Part shown: one piece after another, positions 19,211 to 27,545 of the stretch
How the letters are laid out: every line of letters starts with the position of its first letter
How positions within the stretch are numbered: the stretch's first letter is position 1
Source of the DNA: Diadema setosum
Taxonomy: Eukaryota; Echinodermata; Echinoidea; Diadematoida; Diadematidae
Reading direction: 5' to 3'
Assembly (NCBI RefSeq): GCF_964275005.1
Contig: NC_092686.1
Location: 16,465,190-16,529,189 of the forward strand
DNA length: 64,000 bases
Made by a program: the position numbers and the translations under genes
Notes under the pieces: model-generated
The model's input: only the letters and a program-made list of their open reading frames with translations
The model's database searches: none
Told to the model about the DNA's origin: nothing

Positions 19211-21751
19211 TAATAATAATGACAATAATAATAATAATAATGATAACAATAATAATAATAATGATAATGAAAAATAGCTTTCTGACAATTTGAAATGAAT
19301 TAAACTATTTATGCCATTGTAAAACATTAGAATGGTTTATGAAGATTGACCAGCCTAGTCTTGTATGCTCTGGTAATTCTGTGTGGTGTGGATATGTGTA
19401 AGCTTACTTATGTGTTAAGAGTCGTCATTTCTCATTTTTCCAGAATTCTTGGATCCGCCTGCGTTGTACATTTAATGTGTAAAACTGTGTGGGATCTTGA
19501 CCCGACAACGAGGACTATGACTCTCAGTATGACATAGATCTCCACTTCTTACTTTTTGTATGATCTTTTTGTCACATCACATCATTGTATTTGTACTTTT
19601 TGTATTTCTGTCACACAATGGCTTTCTTGCACATAAAATCAAAAGTATACAATATGTAAGGGATGGGGCACAATATTTATATAATATTGACTGGCCTCGA
19701 GGGAGATACCAGAAAATATTGCCCAAACTGAAAGAATATTGCCCGAGTTGAAGACGAGGGCAATATTCTTTCAGTGTGGGCAATATTTTCTGGTATCTCC
19801 CTCAAGGCCAGTCAATATCATAATTATTACCTATCCCCTAGTTAAATTAGGAAAATATGTGAATACGGCTATACACTATGATATAGATCAAGCGACATTT
19901 GACTACCTGTAGATCATCACCAACATGTCGAATAATTGACAAATTGTTCATACATGTATATCATTCAACTCCAACTTCAAAGATACATATATGTAGTTGT
20001 AACAGGCGAACTTCAAACATCTGAACACTTTTACACTTTATTTTTGCTTTTTTTTTCAATTTGGTGAGTTGTAATAACTATTGATCACTGTGATTGAGCA
20101 CTAATGGACTAGTCATTGTTTGCTGCTGGAAGTGGTCGACCTTGTATGAGTTGATTTATCGGCGTTCTTCTGCGGTGCGTGTAATCGACACGCAGCGACC
20201 TCCTTGAATGTTTTCTCTTCGAAGTCGACCGGAATGTTTACATGTAAAGCAGGGAGGTTAGATTCCACTCCTTCTCTTCCCACCTCCCTGTTTTACAGTG
20301 CACTCCCATTATAACGAACGCGGTTATAACAAAATTCTGGTTATAAAACAAAGTAAAAATTTGGGCTGCAATGTCATCCACTCCATGTATTTCTAGATTG
20401 TTTATTTGCTCGGTTATAACAAAATTCCGACATATCGAAAGAAAACTGCCGGTCCCGAAGATTTCGTTATAACGGGAGTCCACTGTATATGTAAAAACCC
20501 GGATGCTCGTGATATGCTCTAATATCGCCCGCTGAACTCCCGACCCTACAAAATACCAACTGTAATTGCCTCGCAAAACTACCTCGTATAGGTAATAATC
20601 TGGAATATTCAAACATTTATACAAAGCAAGAGAAATGAGGTGGTTACAGTCAAATAACCCGAGGAAACGGGAGAAAAAGAATTGAAGAAAATCCTTATTA
20701 GTTTATGCACTATGTACACATTATTGATGTTAACATGTCTTAACGGCCATTCACTATAGATTTACATGCATTTAATGGAGAACAGGCGGTGGGTTAAAAT
20801 GATGAGCTTGCACCAGTGCACAGTACCGTACGTCACTTGCATCTGTCGCTGAGAATTCTGCACGTACAATATGAGTCAACAATCTGAGCCTGCCGTAATA
20901 TGAATTTGTCATACTTTCTGCCATAGTGAAATGAATTTAAGTTGAAACTGAAAAATATTTTCTAATTAAGTCGACTAAGATACTCGAGTATTCCATCAAA
21001 AAGCCGTCGGTGAGTAAATTTAGTAGGTCCAACTAGGCATGGATTCTACGTTTGTCAAGTCTTGTAAATTTTTGTTTGTAAAATTCTGTGTCTGAAAAAG
21101 TGTGATTCATGTACCGGTAGACTAACTGTTAAATTACTAGTGTTAGAACCTTCTAGACGTCAGGTAAAGTTTATCTAACGTGAGTCGTGACAAGGCCAAG
21201 GTTGGTTACAAAATGAATAAAAAAGTTGAAGTTGAACACTTATTGTTGAAGTGTTGGTTGTTTTTTCTTCCTTCCTTTTTTTTTTGGGGGGGGGGGAGTG
21301 TATAAAAGATGCATTACGAAAATTACTGGATATCATTCTTGTAAGCTCATTTTTCCTGCAATTGTTCACATCACGGTCATCATGCAATTACCTGAATTGT
21401 GTGACTGACCGACACAAACTTGGGAGTGTGGGACCGACCGTGTCTCTGCCTATCATAACCCAGTGAGTGAACCAGTCAGTGTCAGTGACAGTACGTCGGT
21501 ACTACCCTTGACCGACAAGTCTGTCTAATTCCGCGAAAAACTTTTCATTTATAATGATGACATTTGCTGGGTCAGTTTTTTTTTTTTCCGAAAAACTGAC
21601 CCAGCAAATGTCATCATTATAAATGAGAAGTTTTTCGCGGAATTAGACAGACTGGTCGGTCAAGTACTACCCCTGCCCTGGAATACCTTGAAAATTACAC
21701 ATAGTGATAGTGGTCTACTGTACATACCTTTACACCTCGAATTGTAGCCAT
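567..21751 (-). CDS. HSD17B10: HSD17B10: mitochondrial 3-hydroxyacyl-CoA / 17beta-hydroxysteroid dehydrogenase type 10 (4 exons, complete)
   Basis: Short-chain dehydrogenase/reductase. The family acts in the mitochondrial matrix, oxidising 2-methyl-3-hydroxybutyryl-CoA (isoleucine breakdown), short 3-hydroxyacyl-CoAs and some steroids with NAD+; the vertebrate protein is also the MRPP2 subunit of mitochondrial RNase P. Coding exons are 21751-21728, 18277-18113, 16469-16067 and 757-567. Phases (0,0,1) join to one 260 aa frame; human is 261 aa. Visible landmarks: TGGASGLG nucleotide-binding turn at residues 15-22, NCAG near 89-92, and catalytic Ser154, Tyr167 and Lys171 (YSASK). The C-terminus has the family ending [15 protein letters not shown]. 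Exon 1 carries only MATIRGVK. Intron 3 is 15.3 kb because it is packed with nested mobile DNA; intron 2 has a second satellite block. No disabling change is seen. RSBN1 is divergently placed about 5.8 kb away. Confidence 0.95.
758..1547. other. HSD17B10 intron 3, gene-proximal part
   Basis: AT-rich intron sequence with no coding or repeat structure that I can support. A 30-base stretch near 1512-1545 recurs at 17269-17300, just outside the second satellite block, so the repeat's true left end may lie here. Confidence 0.5.
1560..1746. repeat. Satellite-like unit, left fragment, interrupted by the 13.4 kb insertion
   Basis: One ~160 bp unit containing AGGTCAAAGGTCA (1604-1616) and the sequence GAAGCCCTCACCTAGTGCC. 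It stops at ...GTACAATA, where uninterrupted copies continue TAGGTCAAA; that continuation is found at 15171, across the insertion. Confidence 0.85.
1999..2515. other. Inside left arm of the 13.4 kb insertion, no gene seen
   Basis: Short open frames only; none resembles a known domain. Several CGCG-containing stretches and a short poly-T run. Confidence 0.4.
2516..4075. repeat. Element with GGGCCACCA flanks around a minisatellite
   Basis: GGGCCACCAGTATC (near 2543) and GGGCCACCAAAATC (near 4050) bracket the minisatellite as direct repeats, each paired with a nearby TTTTTTGGTGG. The right one forms a hairpin, TTTTGGTGGC...GGCCACCAAAA. Probably a separate MITE whose core has expanded; exact ends not determined. 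Confidence 0.45.
2740..4035. repeat. Degenerate minisatellite, about 18 copies of a ~70 bp unit
   Basis: The motif CGTACGGAGCCGAATGTTA recurs with substitutions about every 64-78 bases (near 2845, 2920, 3060, 3118, 3190, 3262, 3333, 3412, 3483, 3553, 3626, 3690, 3763, 3830, 3903, 3973). Each unit also has a CATCCGACATTTATTTTAGC-like part and a TTCATTTCCGAACGTAAAAGC-like part. Copies differ by roughly 10-25 percent by eye, so the array is old. Confidence 0.85.
4119..4143 (+). repeat. Left copy of a 25 bp inverted repeat (inner element)
   Basis: This segment (begins ATATGGCTATTTCC) is the exact reverse complement of 14946-14970. The two copies point inward and enclose the 1,049 aa gene, so they may be terminal or subterminal repeats of an inner element of about 10.9 kb. 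Confidence 0.7.
4318..4932. repeat. Subterminal GGGGGACACC repeats and two hairpins, left side
   Basis: AAGGGGGACACCAAA occurs singly at about 4320 and twice as a hairpin: TAAGGGGGACACCA against TGGTGTCCCCCTTA at 4686-4718 and 4901-4932. The second hairpin lies in a ~215 bp tandem copy of the first (TTTATTGCCCGAA... near 4651 and 4866). The same GGGACAC core recurs on the other flank of the 1,049 aa gene. Confidence 0.75.
5850..6005. mobile_element. hAT-like MITE, CAGGGTTGG ends (copy in first duplicate)
   Basis: CAGGGTTGGGTTCAATTTCA and its inverted partner TGTAATTGAACCAACCCTG form ~20 bp ends of a ~155 bp element. The CAGGG start is typical of hAT elements; a clean 8 bp duplication is not visible. 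Confidence 0.6.
7022..7177. mobile_element. hAT-like MITE, CAGGGTTGG ends (copy in second duplicate)
   Basis: Same element as at 5850-6005, carried along in the 1,172 bp duplication. Confidence 0.6.
7277..7330. repeat. Perfect hairpin, 19 bp arms
   Basis: AAAGGTACTGGGTAAGAGT pairs with ACTCTTACCCAGTACCTTT across a ~15 base loop. It sits directly at the right edge of the tandem duplication. Confidence 0.8.
7409..7640. mobile_element. MITE with GGCCGGGCCACACTAAGC-type ends
   Basis: GGCCAGGCCACACTGAGC at the left and, inverted, GGCCGGGCCACACTAAGC at the right. About 230 bp, GC-rich compared with its surroundings, downstream of the 1,049 aa gene. Superfamily not assigned. Confidence 0.65.
7738..7743 (-). 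terminator. Candidate polyadenylation signal of the 1,049 aa gene
   Basis: AATAAA on the minus strand, 210 bases downstream of the TAA stop at 7953. Position and orientation fit; the cleavage site is not known. Confidence 0.45.
7953..8171 (-). CDS. 1,049 aa gene, exon 4 (last)
   Basis: 72 codons and [23 protein letters not shown] and [18 protein letters not shown] continue the barrel-like domain. Acceptor TTTTTACAG, phase 0. Intron 3 upstream holds a TA-flanked MITE. Confidence 0.8.
   Translation of the reverse strand: MTAVRGDVVQVKFLKRTTDGLYSFSPEPEAAHPKSDIVGKLPVPVMHPVGRKFLYEFDQTVLSTLSGKYGLE
7953..12307 (-). CDS. Transposase-like protein, 1,049 aa, 4 exons, intact; basic coiled N-terminus, putative RNase H-like core, C-terminal barrel-like domain
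   Basis: Exons 12307-9676, 9218-9008, 8718-8631 and 8171-7953; phases 1, 2, 0 join without a stop. I place the start at ATG 12307. Residues ~60-260 are a Lys/Arg/Glu-rich coiled coil. Residues ~365-385 ([17 protein letters not shown]) look like a DNA-binding helix-turn-helix. Cys clusters follow at 472-477 (CLCEYC), 517-525 (CLERKCGNC), 656-659 (CETC) and near 846. A candidate acidic triad is Asp622 (SIVDFSENY), Asp708 ([13 protein letters not shown]) and Asp749/Glu751 ([14 protein letters not shown]), in the order of an RNase H-like DDE/D nuclease. The C-terminal ~110 residues ([10 protein letters not shown]...[11 protein letters not shown]) look like an SH3/Tudor-like barrel. From memory, similar long proteins recur in cnidarians, molluscs and arthropods; I cannot name the superfamily. 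It lies within the 13.4 kb insertion, so it is probably the coding part of an autonomous mobile element, though a domesticated host gene is possible. Confidence 0.8.
8232..8405. mobile_element. TA-flanked pogo-type MITE inside intron 3 of the 1,049 aa gene
   Basis: Ends CAGAGGAACCTC and GAGGTTCCACTG with TA on both sides, and internal ACCTTGTTATA repeats. About 170 bp. Its presence in an intron shows the host gene tolerated a secondary insertion without loss of frame. Confidence 0.7.
8631..8718 (-). CDS. 1,049 aa gene, exon 3
   Basis: Reads [20 protein letters not shown] and GLVYMAL, the first strands of the barrel-like domain. Acceptor ATTACAG, donor TTG|GTAAGT, phase 0. Confidence 0.8.
9008..9218 (-). 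CDS. 1,049 aa gene, exon 2 (linker)
   Basis: 70 codons rich in Ala, Thr, Pro and Asp ([20 protein letters not shown]), probably a disordered linker between the catalytic part and the C-terminal domain. Acceptor CCCTCACAG, donor GAGAG|GTAAAA, phase 2. Confidence 0.8.
9676..12307 (-). CDS. 1,049 aa gene, exon 1
   Basis: Residues 1-877 plus one base. Contains the coiled coil, HTH-like segment, Cys clusters and the whole putative catalytic core. Donor AAGCAAG|GTAGGG, phase 1. A CATTTAACAG acceptor-like site just upstream of the ATG hints at a 5' untranslated exon. Confidence 0.85.
12308..12799. other. Upstream of the 1,049 aa gene
   Basis: AT-rich with an A18 run near 12445. A promoter or a 5' untranslated exon must lie here or further right, but nothing decisive is visible. 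Confidence 0.35.
12800..13061. mobile_element. MITE with GGCGGCGGAAGC ends and a long poly-C tract
   Basis: GGCGGCGGAAGC at 12800-12811 and its inverse GCTTCCGCCGCC at 13050-13061. The interior has TTTTTATCACCCAAAAAA repeats and an interrupted poly-C tract ending in a ~34 base C run (13016-13049). Confidence 0.7.
13062..13734. other. Gene-free segment between MITE and right subterminal region
   Basis: AT-rich unique-looking sequence; no coding, repeat or hairpin that I can support. Confidence 0.4.
13735..14945. repeat. Right subterminal region with recurrent GACGTTAGG / GGGACAC motifs
   Basis: GGGACAC-type cores, often with ACGTTAG nearby, occur near 13732, 13955, 14176, 14346, 14548 and 14921, and inverted GTCCCCG near 13760. 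The same core is at 4320-4930 on the other flank of the 1,049 aa gene. This resembles transposase-binding subterminal repeats. No gene here. Confidence 0.6.
14946..14970 (-). repeat. Right copy of the 25 bp inverted repeat
   Basis: Exact reverse complement of 4119-4143; see that entry. Homology fades on both sides, so the element boundary is not fixed. Confidence 0.7.
15171..15900. repeat. Satellite-like array, ~160 bp units, with AGGTCA direct repeats
   Basis: About four and a half units starting near 15171, 15331 (shortened), 15469, 15628 and 15788. Exact AGGTCANAGGTCA occurs at 15185-15197, 15482-15494, 15785-15797 and 15798-15810. It lies in HSD17B10 intron 3, less than 1 kb from exon 3. 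Confidence 0.88.
16067..16469 (-). CDS. HSD17B10: HSD17B10 coding exon 3
   Basis: Residues 64-197 plus one base of codon 198. It carries NCAGIGIA, Ser154 in NTASVAAY, and the YSASK catalytic pair. The acceptor is TTGTCAG and the donor CCAG|GTATGT. The satellite-bearing repeat begins about 50 bases into the following intron. Confidence 0.96.
16475..17268. other. HSD17B10 intron 2, unremarkable part
   Basis: AT-rich intron DNA without repeats or coding that I can support. Confidence 0.45.
17286..17740. repeat. Second satellite-like block in HSD17B10 intron 2
   Basis: Begins TGTCCCCGCCGG like the block in intron 3 and holds three units (near 17343, 17507, 17662), each with exact AGGTCAAAGGTCA (17355, 17517, 17674). 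It ends abruptly at CTCACCTAG, fused to a truncated MITE. Confidence 0.88.
17741..17888. mobile_element. Truncated TTAA-type MITE (GTACAG family), right half
   Basis: Matches the right half of the full copies at 35134-35527 and 57913-58305 (CATTTCAAAACCGATTTTCATC, then CCTCACCTCGA, ending CTTTAA). The left half is missing at the junction with the satellite. Confidence 0.75.
18113..18277 (-). CDS. HSD17B10: HSD17B10 coding exon 2
   Basis: Residues 9-63, phase 0 on both sides. It carries the Rossmann turn TGGASGLG and the second strand RVVIADLP. The acceptor is GTGTAAG and the donor GAT|GTGAGT. Confidence 0.95.
18300..19165. other. HSD17B10 intron 1, part with G/C runs
   Basis: A short hairpin CCCACCTTTTTATAAAGGTGGG runs into a G tract (18463-18476) with a C tract at 18551-18564. 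The rest is unremarkable intron DNA. Confidence 0.45.
19168..19270. repeat. (AAT)n / (GAT) microsatellite
   Basis: Mostly AAT/ATA triplets with interspersed GAT and AAC variants. Confidence 0.9.
19684..19818. mobile_element. Palindromic MITE, ~62 bp arms
   Basis: The left arm begins ATATTGACTGGCCTCGAGGG; the right arm ends CCCTCAAGGCCAGTCAATAT. Both arms contain AGAAAATATTGCCCA and GAATATTGCCC. The loop is only about 10 bases. Confidence 0.85.
20296..20485. mobile_element. TA-flanked pogo-type MITE (GTTATAAC family)
   Basis: Ends CAGTGCACTCCCATTATAACG and CGTTATAACGGGAGTCCACTG with TA on both sides, plus internal CGGTTATAACAAAATTC repeats. Confidence 0.8.
20490..21495. other. HSD17B10 intron 1, no further structure
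   Basis: Unremarkable except for a T10-G11 tract at 21276-21296. Confidence 0.4.
21507..21664. mobile_element. Near-perfect palindromic element with 7-8 bp target duplication
   Basis: Ends CTTGACCGAC, arms of about 73 bases with only one or two mismatches, ~10 base T-rich loop. TACTACC(C) is duplicated at 21500-21507 and 21665-21672. An 8 bp duplication would suit a hAT-type MITE. Confidence 0.88.
21728..21751 (-). CDS. HSD17B10: HSD17B10 coding exon 1
   Basis: Eight codons (MATIRGVK) ending in AAG before a GTATGT donor, phase 0. The start fits the family N-terminus, where a short leader directly precedes the G-L-V...TGG fold. A 158 bp palindrome lies about 60 bases inside the intron. Confidence 0.88.
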
Positions 21752-22200
21752 TGCGCCAAAGCAGTCTCCGTGCTTGTTCTCTGCCCAGCGAAATGTAGGT
21801 TTAACTTGATCTTCAAGTATTTTTATCGTCCTGCCCAGCTATTACTAGGCGGCTTAGAGTCGCGTCGTCTTCGAGATCGTCACTAGGGCCTACTCAGTAT
21901 GTCACTGCACCGTACCATCGGTTTACTGCGCGCGATACGGGCCGGTCTACTGATACAGGCGCTAGAGCTCTAGAGGCGCAGACAATTCGCAAGCAGCCTA
22001 GCCGCTCTAGTTCAGTAGCCCGGCGCAGCCCCCACATAGGCCTAGCCACGACCCGATCCGATTTCAGCTGCGGTGGCTCGTACTCGTCTGGCGCATGGCG
22101 TGCATGCGTGTTTTTGCTGCCCGTCAATAGATGGCGCGATTCCTTTTTCCTCCTCTGATGGTGTTCCAAGCTTGCGGGCGCTAACACGGGTAGATAATTC
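21752..22200. promoter_or_regulatory. GC- and CpG-rich upstream region of HSD17B10
   Basis: Directly upstream of the minus-strand ATG at 21751; 21890-22190 is much richer in GC and CpG than the rest of the intergenic DNA. No TATA box is evident. Promoter role is inferred from position. Confidence 0.45.
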
Positions 22201-23452
22201 CCACTTCAAAAAATTCTGTAAAATAGCTGGGAGAAATTAGGTGTTTCATCTTCACTAATCTGGATAAGTGAGATATACCCTTTCATCCATCAAATTTCCA
22301 AGGCGGGTTCTTCGGCTCAAACTCTGTCCAAGGGTCCACAAAGCCAGACTACGAGTTCTTTGCACTAAAAAAATCACCCATTTTCTGAACATGCACCCAA
22401 TAAAATAGTTCCCTCAAATTCCATGAGAAAAGCTTTCATCTTCCAACCAAAATGCAGTTTGTAGAGGAATTCATACTCAATATCTACAACTATTCAGGGG
22501 TGTTTTTGTTTTTTTGCCAAACTGTGTTATTGATATTTAATTATTTTTTTCTTCATTTATTTTGGTATCTTTGGTATTAATTTGTGAAGGGGTCTCGGAC
22601 ATTCGTTTCATTCACAAGTGTGAGCCCTATAATAATCGGGCAAGAGCCAGCAGTACTGTGCGAATGTACATGGTGTACTAGTAAAAAAAAAAAAACACAA
22701 TGAGTCAACTAGTAAAATATGTCATAACATTCATTGGGCATCAAAAGTACATATTGGTAAAGGCAATCTTGCACCGGGCAAATTTGTTGCACTGCCAAAC
22801 AAATAATGACATTGGACAGAATCTTGTCTAGAGAGCACCCACGCGCACTGATTAGTCAGGAAACAGAGGAGATTGGAGACACGAATGAAATTATACGCAT
22901 AATTACATAGGCCTAAATATTATAACCTCATCAATGAGATCCAATTTGTATGGCCCACTTCTTTAAGTGGATACTCACTTTACCTTCTTTTCAGCAATTC
23001 TCTTTTTAATATTTTGTTTCAGATTAATTTGTATTAAAAAAAGCCTGAAAACTTGGCAGTCGATTCTAAAATTAACATGACTGTTTAAATGAAATATATT
23101 TATACAAAACTAAAAATTAAATTCAAGTTCTGTGTTTCGTTTCTCCATTGATACATGCAATGAACCAATGTTATAATCAACAGCTATAGGGGCCGCGAAA
23201 CGGATTTTGTTTGTTTGTTGTGTGTTTGTACATGTGCTTGGTTGTTGCTTTTGTTGTTGTTGTTTGAATAGAGTGCATGAGGATGAGGGTGGGGACTGCC
23301 ACCACGGAGGGGCGGGGGTGTCAAAGTCAAGTAATCCCCCTCCCCTCCCCTTCCCTTTCTCCCAAGATTTTGCACATCTGCGTGGGTATAAGGCCTATAT
23401 AATGTGCTCGGCAGTTTGACTGAGCGTCTTATCGACTCTCCAATATGTTACT
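22201..23452. other. Intergenic, no gene seen
   Basis: AT-rich; a short T/G-rich stretch near 23205-23270 and a C/T-rich stretch at 23330-23365. Confidence 0.4.
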
Positions 23453-23803
23453 TAAAGGTCCAGTTTACCTTTGGAAGCAGTGATTTAAAAATATGTTCAA
23501 GATATCACATTTGATGCATCTATAGGTCTGCTGTATCACAAAACATTCTACGATATGAAATTTTTGCAATAAAGTTATATCAGCATTTTTCTCAATAAAC
23601 CATAACTGTAGACGGTTTAGTCTGGAAGCATTCTTATTTCAACTATTGTTCACATTTTGTGTATTTAACAATACTTAACATTGATTATACGGATTCAAAT
23701 TTTTACAGTGGTTGTTTCTATCCCTAGCTCACATTTTAAAACTATTTTAAAGCACTAATGCCGAGTTTTTGTTTTATCTGCAAATGGTAAATTATGCCTT
23801 TAA
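23453..23803. mobile_element. TTAA-type MITE (GGTCCAGTTTACC family)
   Basis: TTAAAGGTCCAGTTTACCTT at the left and AATTATGCCTTTAA at the right. An inverted copy lies at 52874-53237. Confidence 0.75.
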
Positions 23804-24860
23804 TCCATTGAAATGTGGCATAGCGGTAAAGAAGAAGAGGAAGAAATAAATAGATTGAAGATATGATACAGATGGTGGATCTATAAGATAGAATAAGCTC
23901 CCGCCTCAAACCATTAATTGTACTTTGATGATGACCCGTGACTATAAATATTGATGCGTTACTGAACGGAAAACGAAATTCAGAGGAAACCAGTGTCGTC
24001 TTCAATTAAGGCAAACGTAAAAGTAAAGAATCCTTCTAGTTGCCTTATTTTCGTGCAAAATGAGCAATTTAAAATTACGACGCAATTTGAAGTAAAGGGC
24101 ATACACCATACACCATACACCGTACCATTTATATGTTATCGTATCCTTGGGAGCGCAGAAGATGCAGTATCCATGGAAATATGACTGGGACGAAGCTTGC
24201 AGTGAGTACGACTGTTACGACCGTGTGTATGTGAAAATTTTACTACTGATTTTACAGCGGAAGACATTAAATTCATGCGGATAATCAATATTAGATCACA
24301 GGCATCAACTTGCCAAATTGTCTGATGATTTTGTGATGAGGTAAATTGTGGCAGGTTAATGGATAGCTTCTCTTTATATTGAGAAAATACGAAGAGAATT
24401 CAGCATAAATACACTTCGATTTTCTATAAGCATGCTGAAAGAGCACTTGGGCTTACATCAACAGTACTCTTTGAAAGAGGCAAGGGGAATAAAATCATCC
24501 TGCACAAATTATTTAGTAATAAGTCGAAGGAGTGTGATTTGCCAGAATTGTCCTTATTGTCATTATGGACTTTGCACAGTGACATAACAAACAGTATTAC
24601 CACTCGGTCGGCACACGGATTTAATCAAACCTACAATATTTCATTAAGTTTTGAAGGGAATTGTTCCAAACTTCACTAATGTGTAAGATTTCTGATTTCA
24701 ACTGAATCCACATGATTGTATATACACATGTTATTATCATGAGGTAAGTTGCCCTTTAAAAATGAAAGAGAAAATATAGTTCCATCACGAGACTTCCTAT
24801 GGATATTCAAGTTTCAGATTTCTTGATACAAATCAAGAATGAATCATTTATCGTCGGCCT
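23804..24860. other. Intergenic, no gene seen
   Basis: A short CATACACCATACACC direct repeat near 24100; otherwise nothing to report. Confidence 0.4.
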
Positions 24861-24861
24861 T

Positions 24862-24863
<2 letters not shown>

Positions 24864-24927
<64 letters not shown>

Positions 24928-24981
24928 TTAATAACAATAATAATAACAATAATAATAATGATAATAATAATGCTAATAATG

Positions 24982-25039
<58 letters not shown>

Positions 25040-25040
25040 A
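24864..25040. repeat. (AAT)n microsatellite, ~175 bp
   Basis: Almost pure AAT triplets, with a final ATTATTATTATTATA that can fold back on the AAT run. Confidence 0.95.
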
Positions 25041-25194
25041 GGGGTATTTAGTATTTAAAATTTAGTACACTGCAGTTGTATCTTTAGTAGGATATTTTTA
25101 TGTCTATTTTCTTATTCATAATTTTTATATGTTTATCTTTTTATCCATTTCATCCCTTGGTACTTCTCTATACTCCTCTTTGGGGAACTGTATC

Positions 25195-26602
25195 CAGTCA
25201 GACCGCAACGTCCTGAAAAGCCTTCGCATTTATCGTACGCGTATGCATGGACCTCGCGGACATGAATACGTAATGAGCTGGGAGACCACATTTTTAGAGT
25301 GTCTGTAAATCTAAACGACATTATCAATCTTCATGATTTATATATCGATAAAAAGCTGAAGAGTTGTACTTTGATGAAATTCGACCACTTGAAAGGTTAT
25401 GACATATAAAATATACTGAACAAGGAAATTATAAAACACAAAATTTGCATATTTTCCATTCTTCTTAAGGGGTACACTAGACCGACGAAATTAAGGTGGA
25501 CCAAAATGGAAGAGGTATAAAATGATAGAGGAAATATCATTCTATGAAAACATAATGACTTTATGTGGACTGATCCTATGAACGGGTCAGGTTGGCGAAT
25601 AAATCATTGCGTTGTACAGTTAATTTTTGACGAGATTTCAGTTTGCCGCGAATACGCGTTTCTGATTGGTTAATTCCCTCTGAGTGGAGAGTTGAACGCA
25701 CCTCGCGGAATGACAATAAACGTGTACTCTACATAACAGTAATACACTGTGTGTAGATGACAGTGTAGGACCCTATATGGTGTGTGTGTGTGCGCGCGCA
25801 CAATGTGTGTATACGCGCTCAGGTTCAGGCAACTGCAGCTGGTGTAAGATCTCCACGTAAACAACAAGAACAACACTCCACTCTGATCGACAGCTCAACT
25901 TTGGCTTGAACTTTTTTTTTTGCCGGCACAACTAGATAAAAGTAGAGTGCATTAATAAGTAGCATACAAATCAATAATACAAGATCTAGCACTGTGTTTG
26001 CACACATGAGTTCTTTGGGGCTCTCTTTTTGGTATTAGAATAATTATTCCTTATTAATCCACTGTATACATTGCTGAGTAATTTATCTAATGATACCCTG
26101 GGAGCGCATGTATCTCAATTGCCACACTATGATTTTTACTCGACGAGACTTTCAATTTTTATTGTTTTCTAAGCGAGGGACCAATTCAGTTCTTAGTGTG
26201 CTGTTATAACAGGTATATCTAAAACGTTGACTATCATTCATGTGGTGATTCAACCTATGAACGGGTCGGGTTGGCAATAAATAGAAAGCCTTGTTCTAAT
26301 TTGTCTCAGGGTCGTTTGGAAAATATCGATATAATGCAGAGACATGAATAATGATATCATAAGCTCATTCTGTATAATGTAAGCATTAAAAGGTGTGATT
26401 TATTTCAAATATTCACAAACCATGTCAATTGGTCACGGATAGTAGATCTTCATGTCGCCAATAAGTGAATCTCGTAGACCATGCACTTTGTTTCTGAATT
26501 GTCTCGCAAAATCTCGGGTGCTGAGAAGGACATGCGCAAAAACCTGCGCGTACGATAAATTTTTGATTTGAGCTCATTAACAGCAGCGTTGCGGTCTGAC
26601 TG
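25195..26602. mobile_element. 1.4 kb DNA element, 16 bp ends, TATC flanks
   Basis: Starts CAGTCAGACCGCAACG and ends with its exact inverse CGTTGCGGTCTGACTG. TATC flanks both sides (25191-25194, 26603-26606); TTTATCGTACGCG recurs inside both ends. Contains two copies of CCTATGAACGGGTC (near 25575 and 26250). No transposase frame, so non-autonomous. Confidence 0.8.
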
Positions 26603-26680
26603 TATCACAGTGTAATAAACATGAGAACACAGATGCGAAATAAAAGAAACAAATAGGGTACGCGCATACAGTCTACTAGA

Positions 26681-27063
26681 TTAGGGAGCTTTAGATTTTA
26701 GACGCGCGGACGTTCAAAGGAAAAAAAAACATGGTCTGAGCGTGCGCAGTAGCGCGCGTAAAGTCAATCTATTTTTAGCTTGCGTCGCCTGAGTTTTTCA
26801 CTACGCGTACTCGGCTATTTTCACGTCCGCACAGTTTGCGCACTGATCTCCCCTCTTAGGGGAGATCGGTGAGTTTGCGACGTACAGAGCTTCTTCATCA
26901 AAGAGATTATAAGAGGTATAATCTCTTTGTTCTTCATGCACTGGCGCGATTTTGTTTTTTATACGTTGCGTCCCAGCGTAATCTAAAGCTACTTTTCCAC
27001 ACGACGCAGGGAGAGGAGAGCGTCGGCTCAAACGTCCGCGCGTCAAAATCTAAAGCTCCCTAA
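26681..27063. mobile_element. MITE with TTAGGGAGCTTTAGATTTT ends (copy 1)
   Basis: Left TTAGGGAGCTTTAGATTTT and right AAAATCTAAAGCTCCCTAA. CpG-rich interior with two added hairpins: GATCTCCCC...GGGGAGATC near 26850 and AAAGAGATTATA...TATAATCTCTTT near 26898. Ends 480 bases before the RSBN1 ATG. Second copy at 54007-54336. Confidence 0.85.
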
Positions 27064-27545
27064 TATCCAACTTTGTGCGTACGCGTGTACGACCGTCGCT
27101 GTCGTAAGATGACGCGGCGTGATGAATTTCCAGAGTGCGATGCATGGATGACGCGATGCACACTTCCCAATGCACACATTCAAGGAACTCAGAGAAGTGA
27201 GGAAATTTGCGTACGCTTTGTAGTGCACGTACATCTGCCCATGCTGTGCATGCATCGCATACACGCACACATGTGAAATTACAATTACGGAATTGGGTAT
27301 GTTTTTATGCTCGCATCGCAACGTTGTGTTATATATTTCTCCCAATCTAGCCATCACATCAGGGTATTACCCTACAAAGTTGTTTGAGTCTTAAACGCGT
27401 CTCACAGAAACTATATCTAGAACTTTGGTTTTTCATATTTTCATGGAAGTAGAACGTGCGCTTGCATTTAATATTTCGAATGAGATGAAGTGACTCGTAG
27501 TGCAGTGGTCGTTTTATCGCACCAAGTTAAAGTACAAGTTACAAC
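27064..27545 (+). promoter_or_regulatory. RSBN1 5' flank, probable promoter / 5' UTR
   Basis: CpG-containing sequence between a MITE and the RSBN1 start. Transcription start not visible. Confidence 0.4.

Noticed and set aside
24861..25058. Poly-asparagine open frame
   Set aside because: Translation of an (AAT)n microsatellite.
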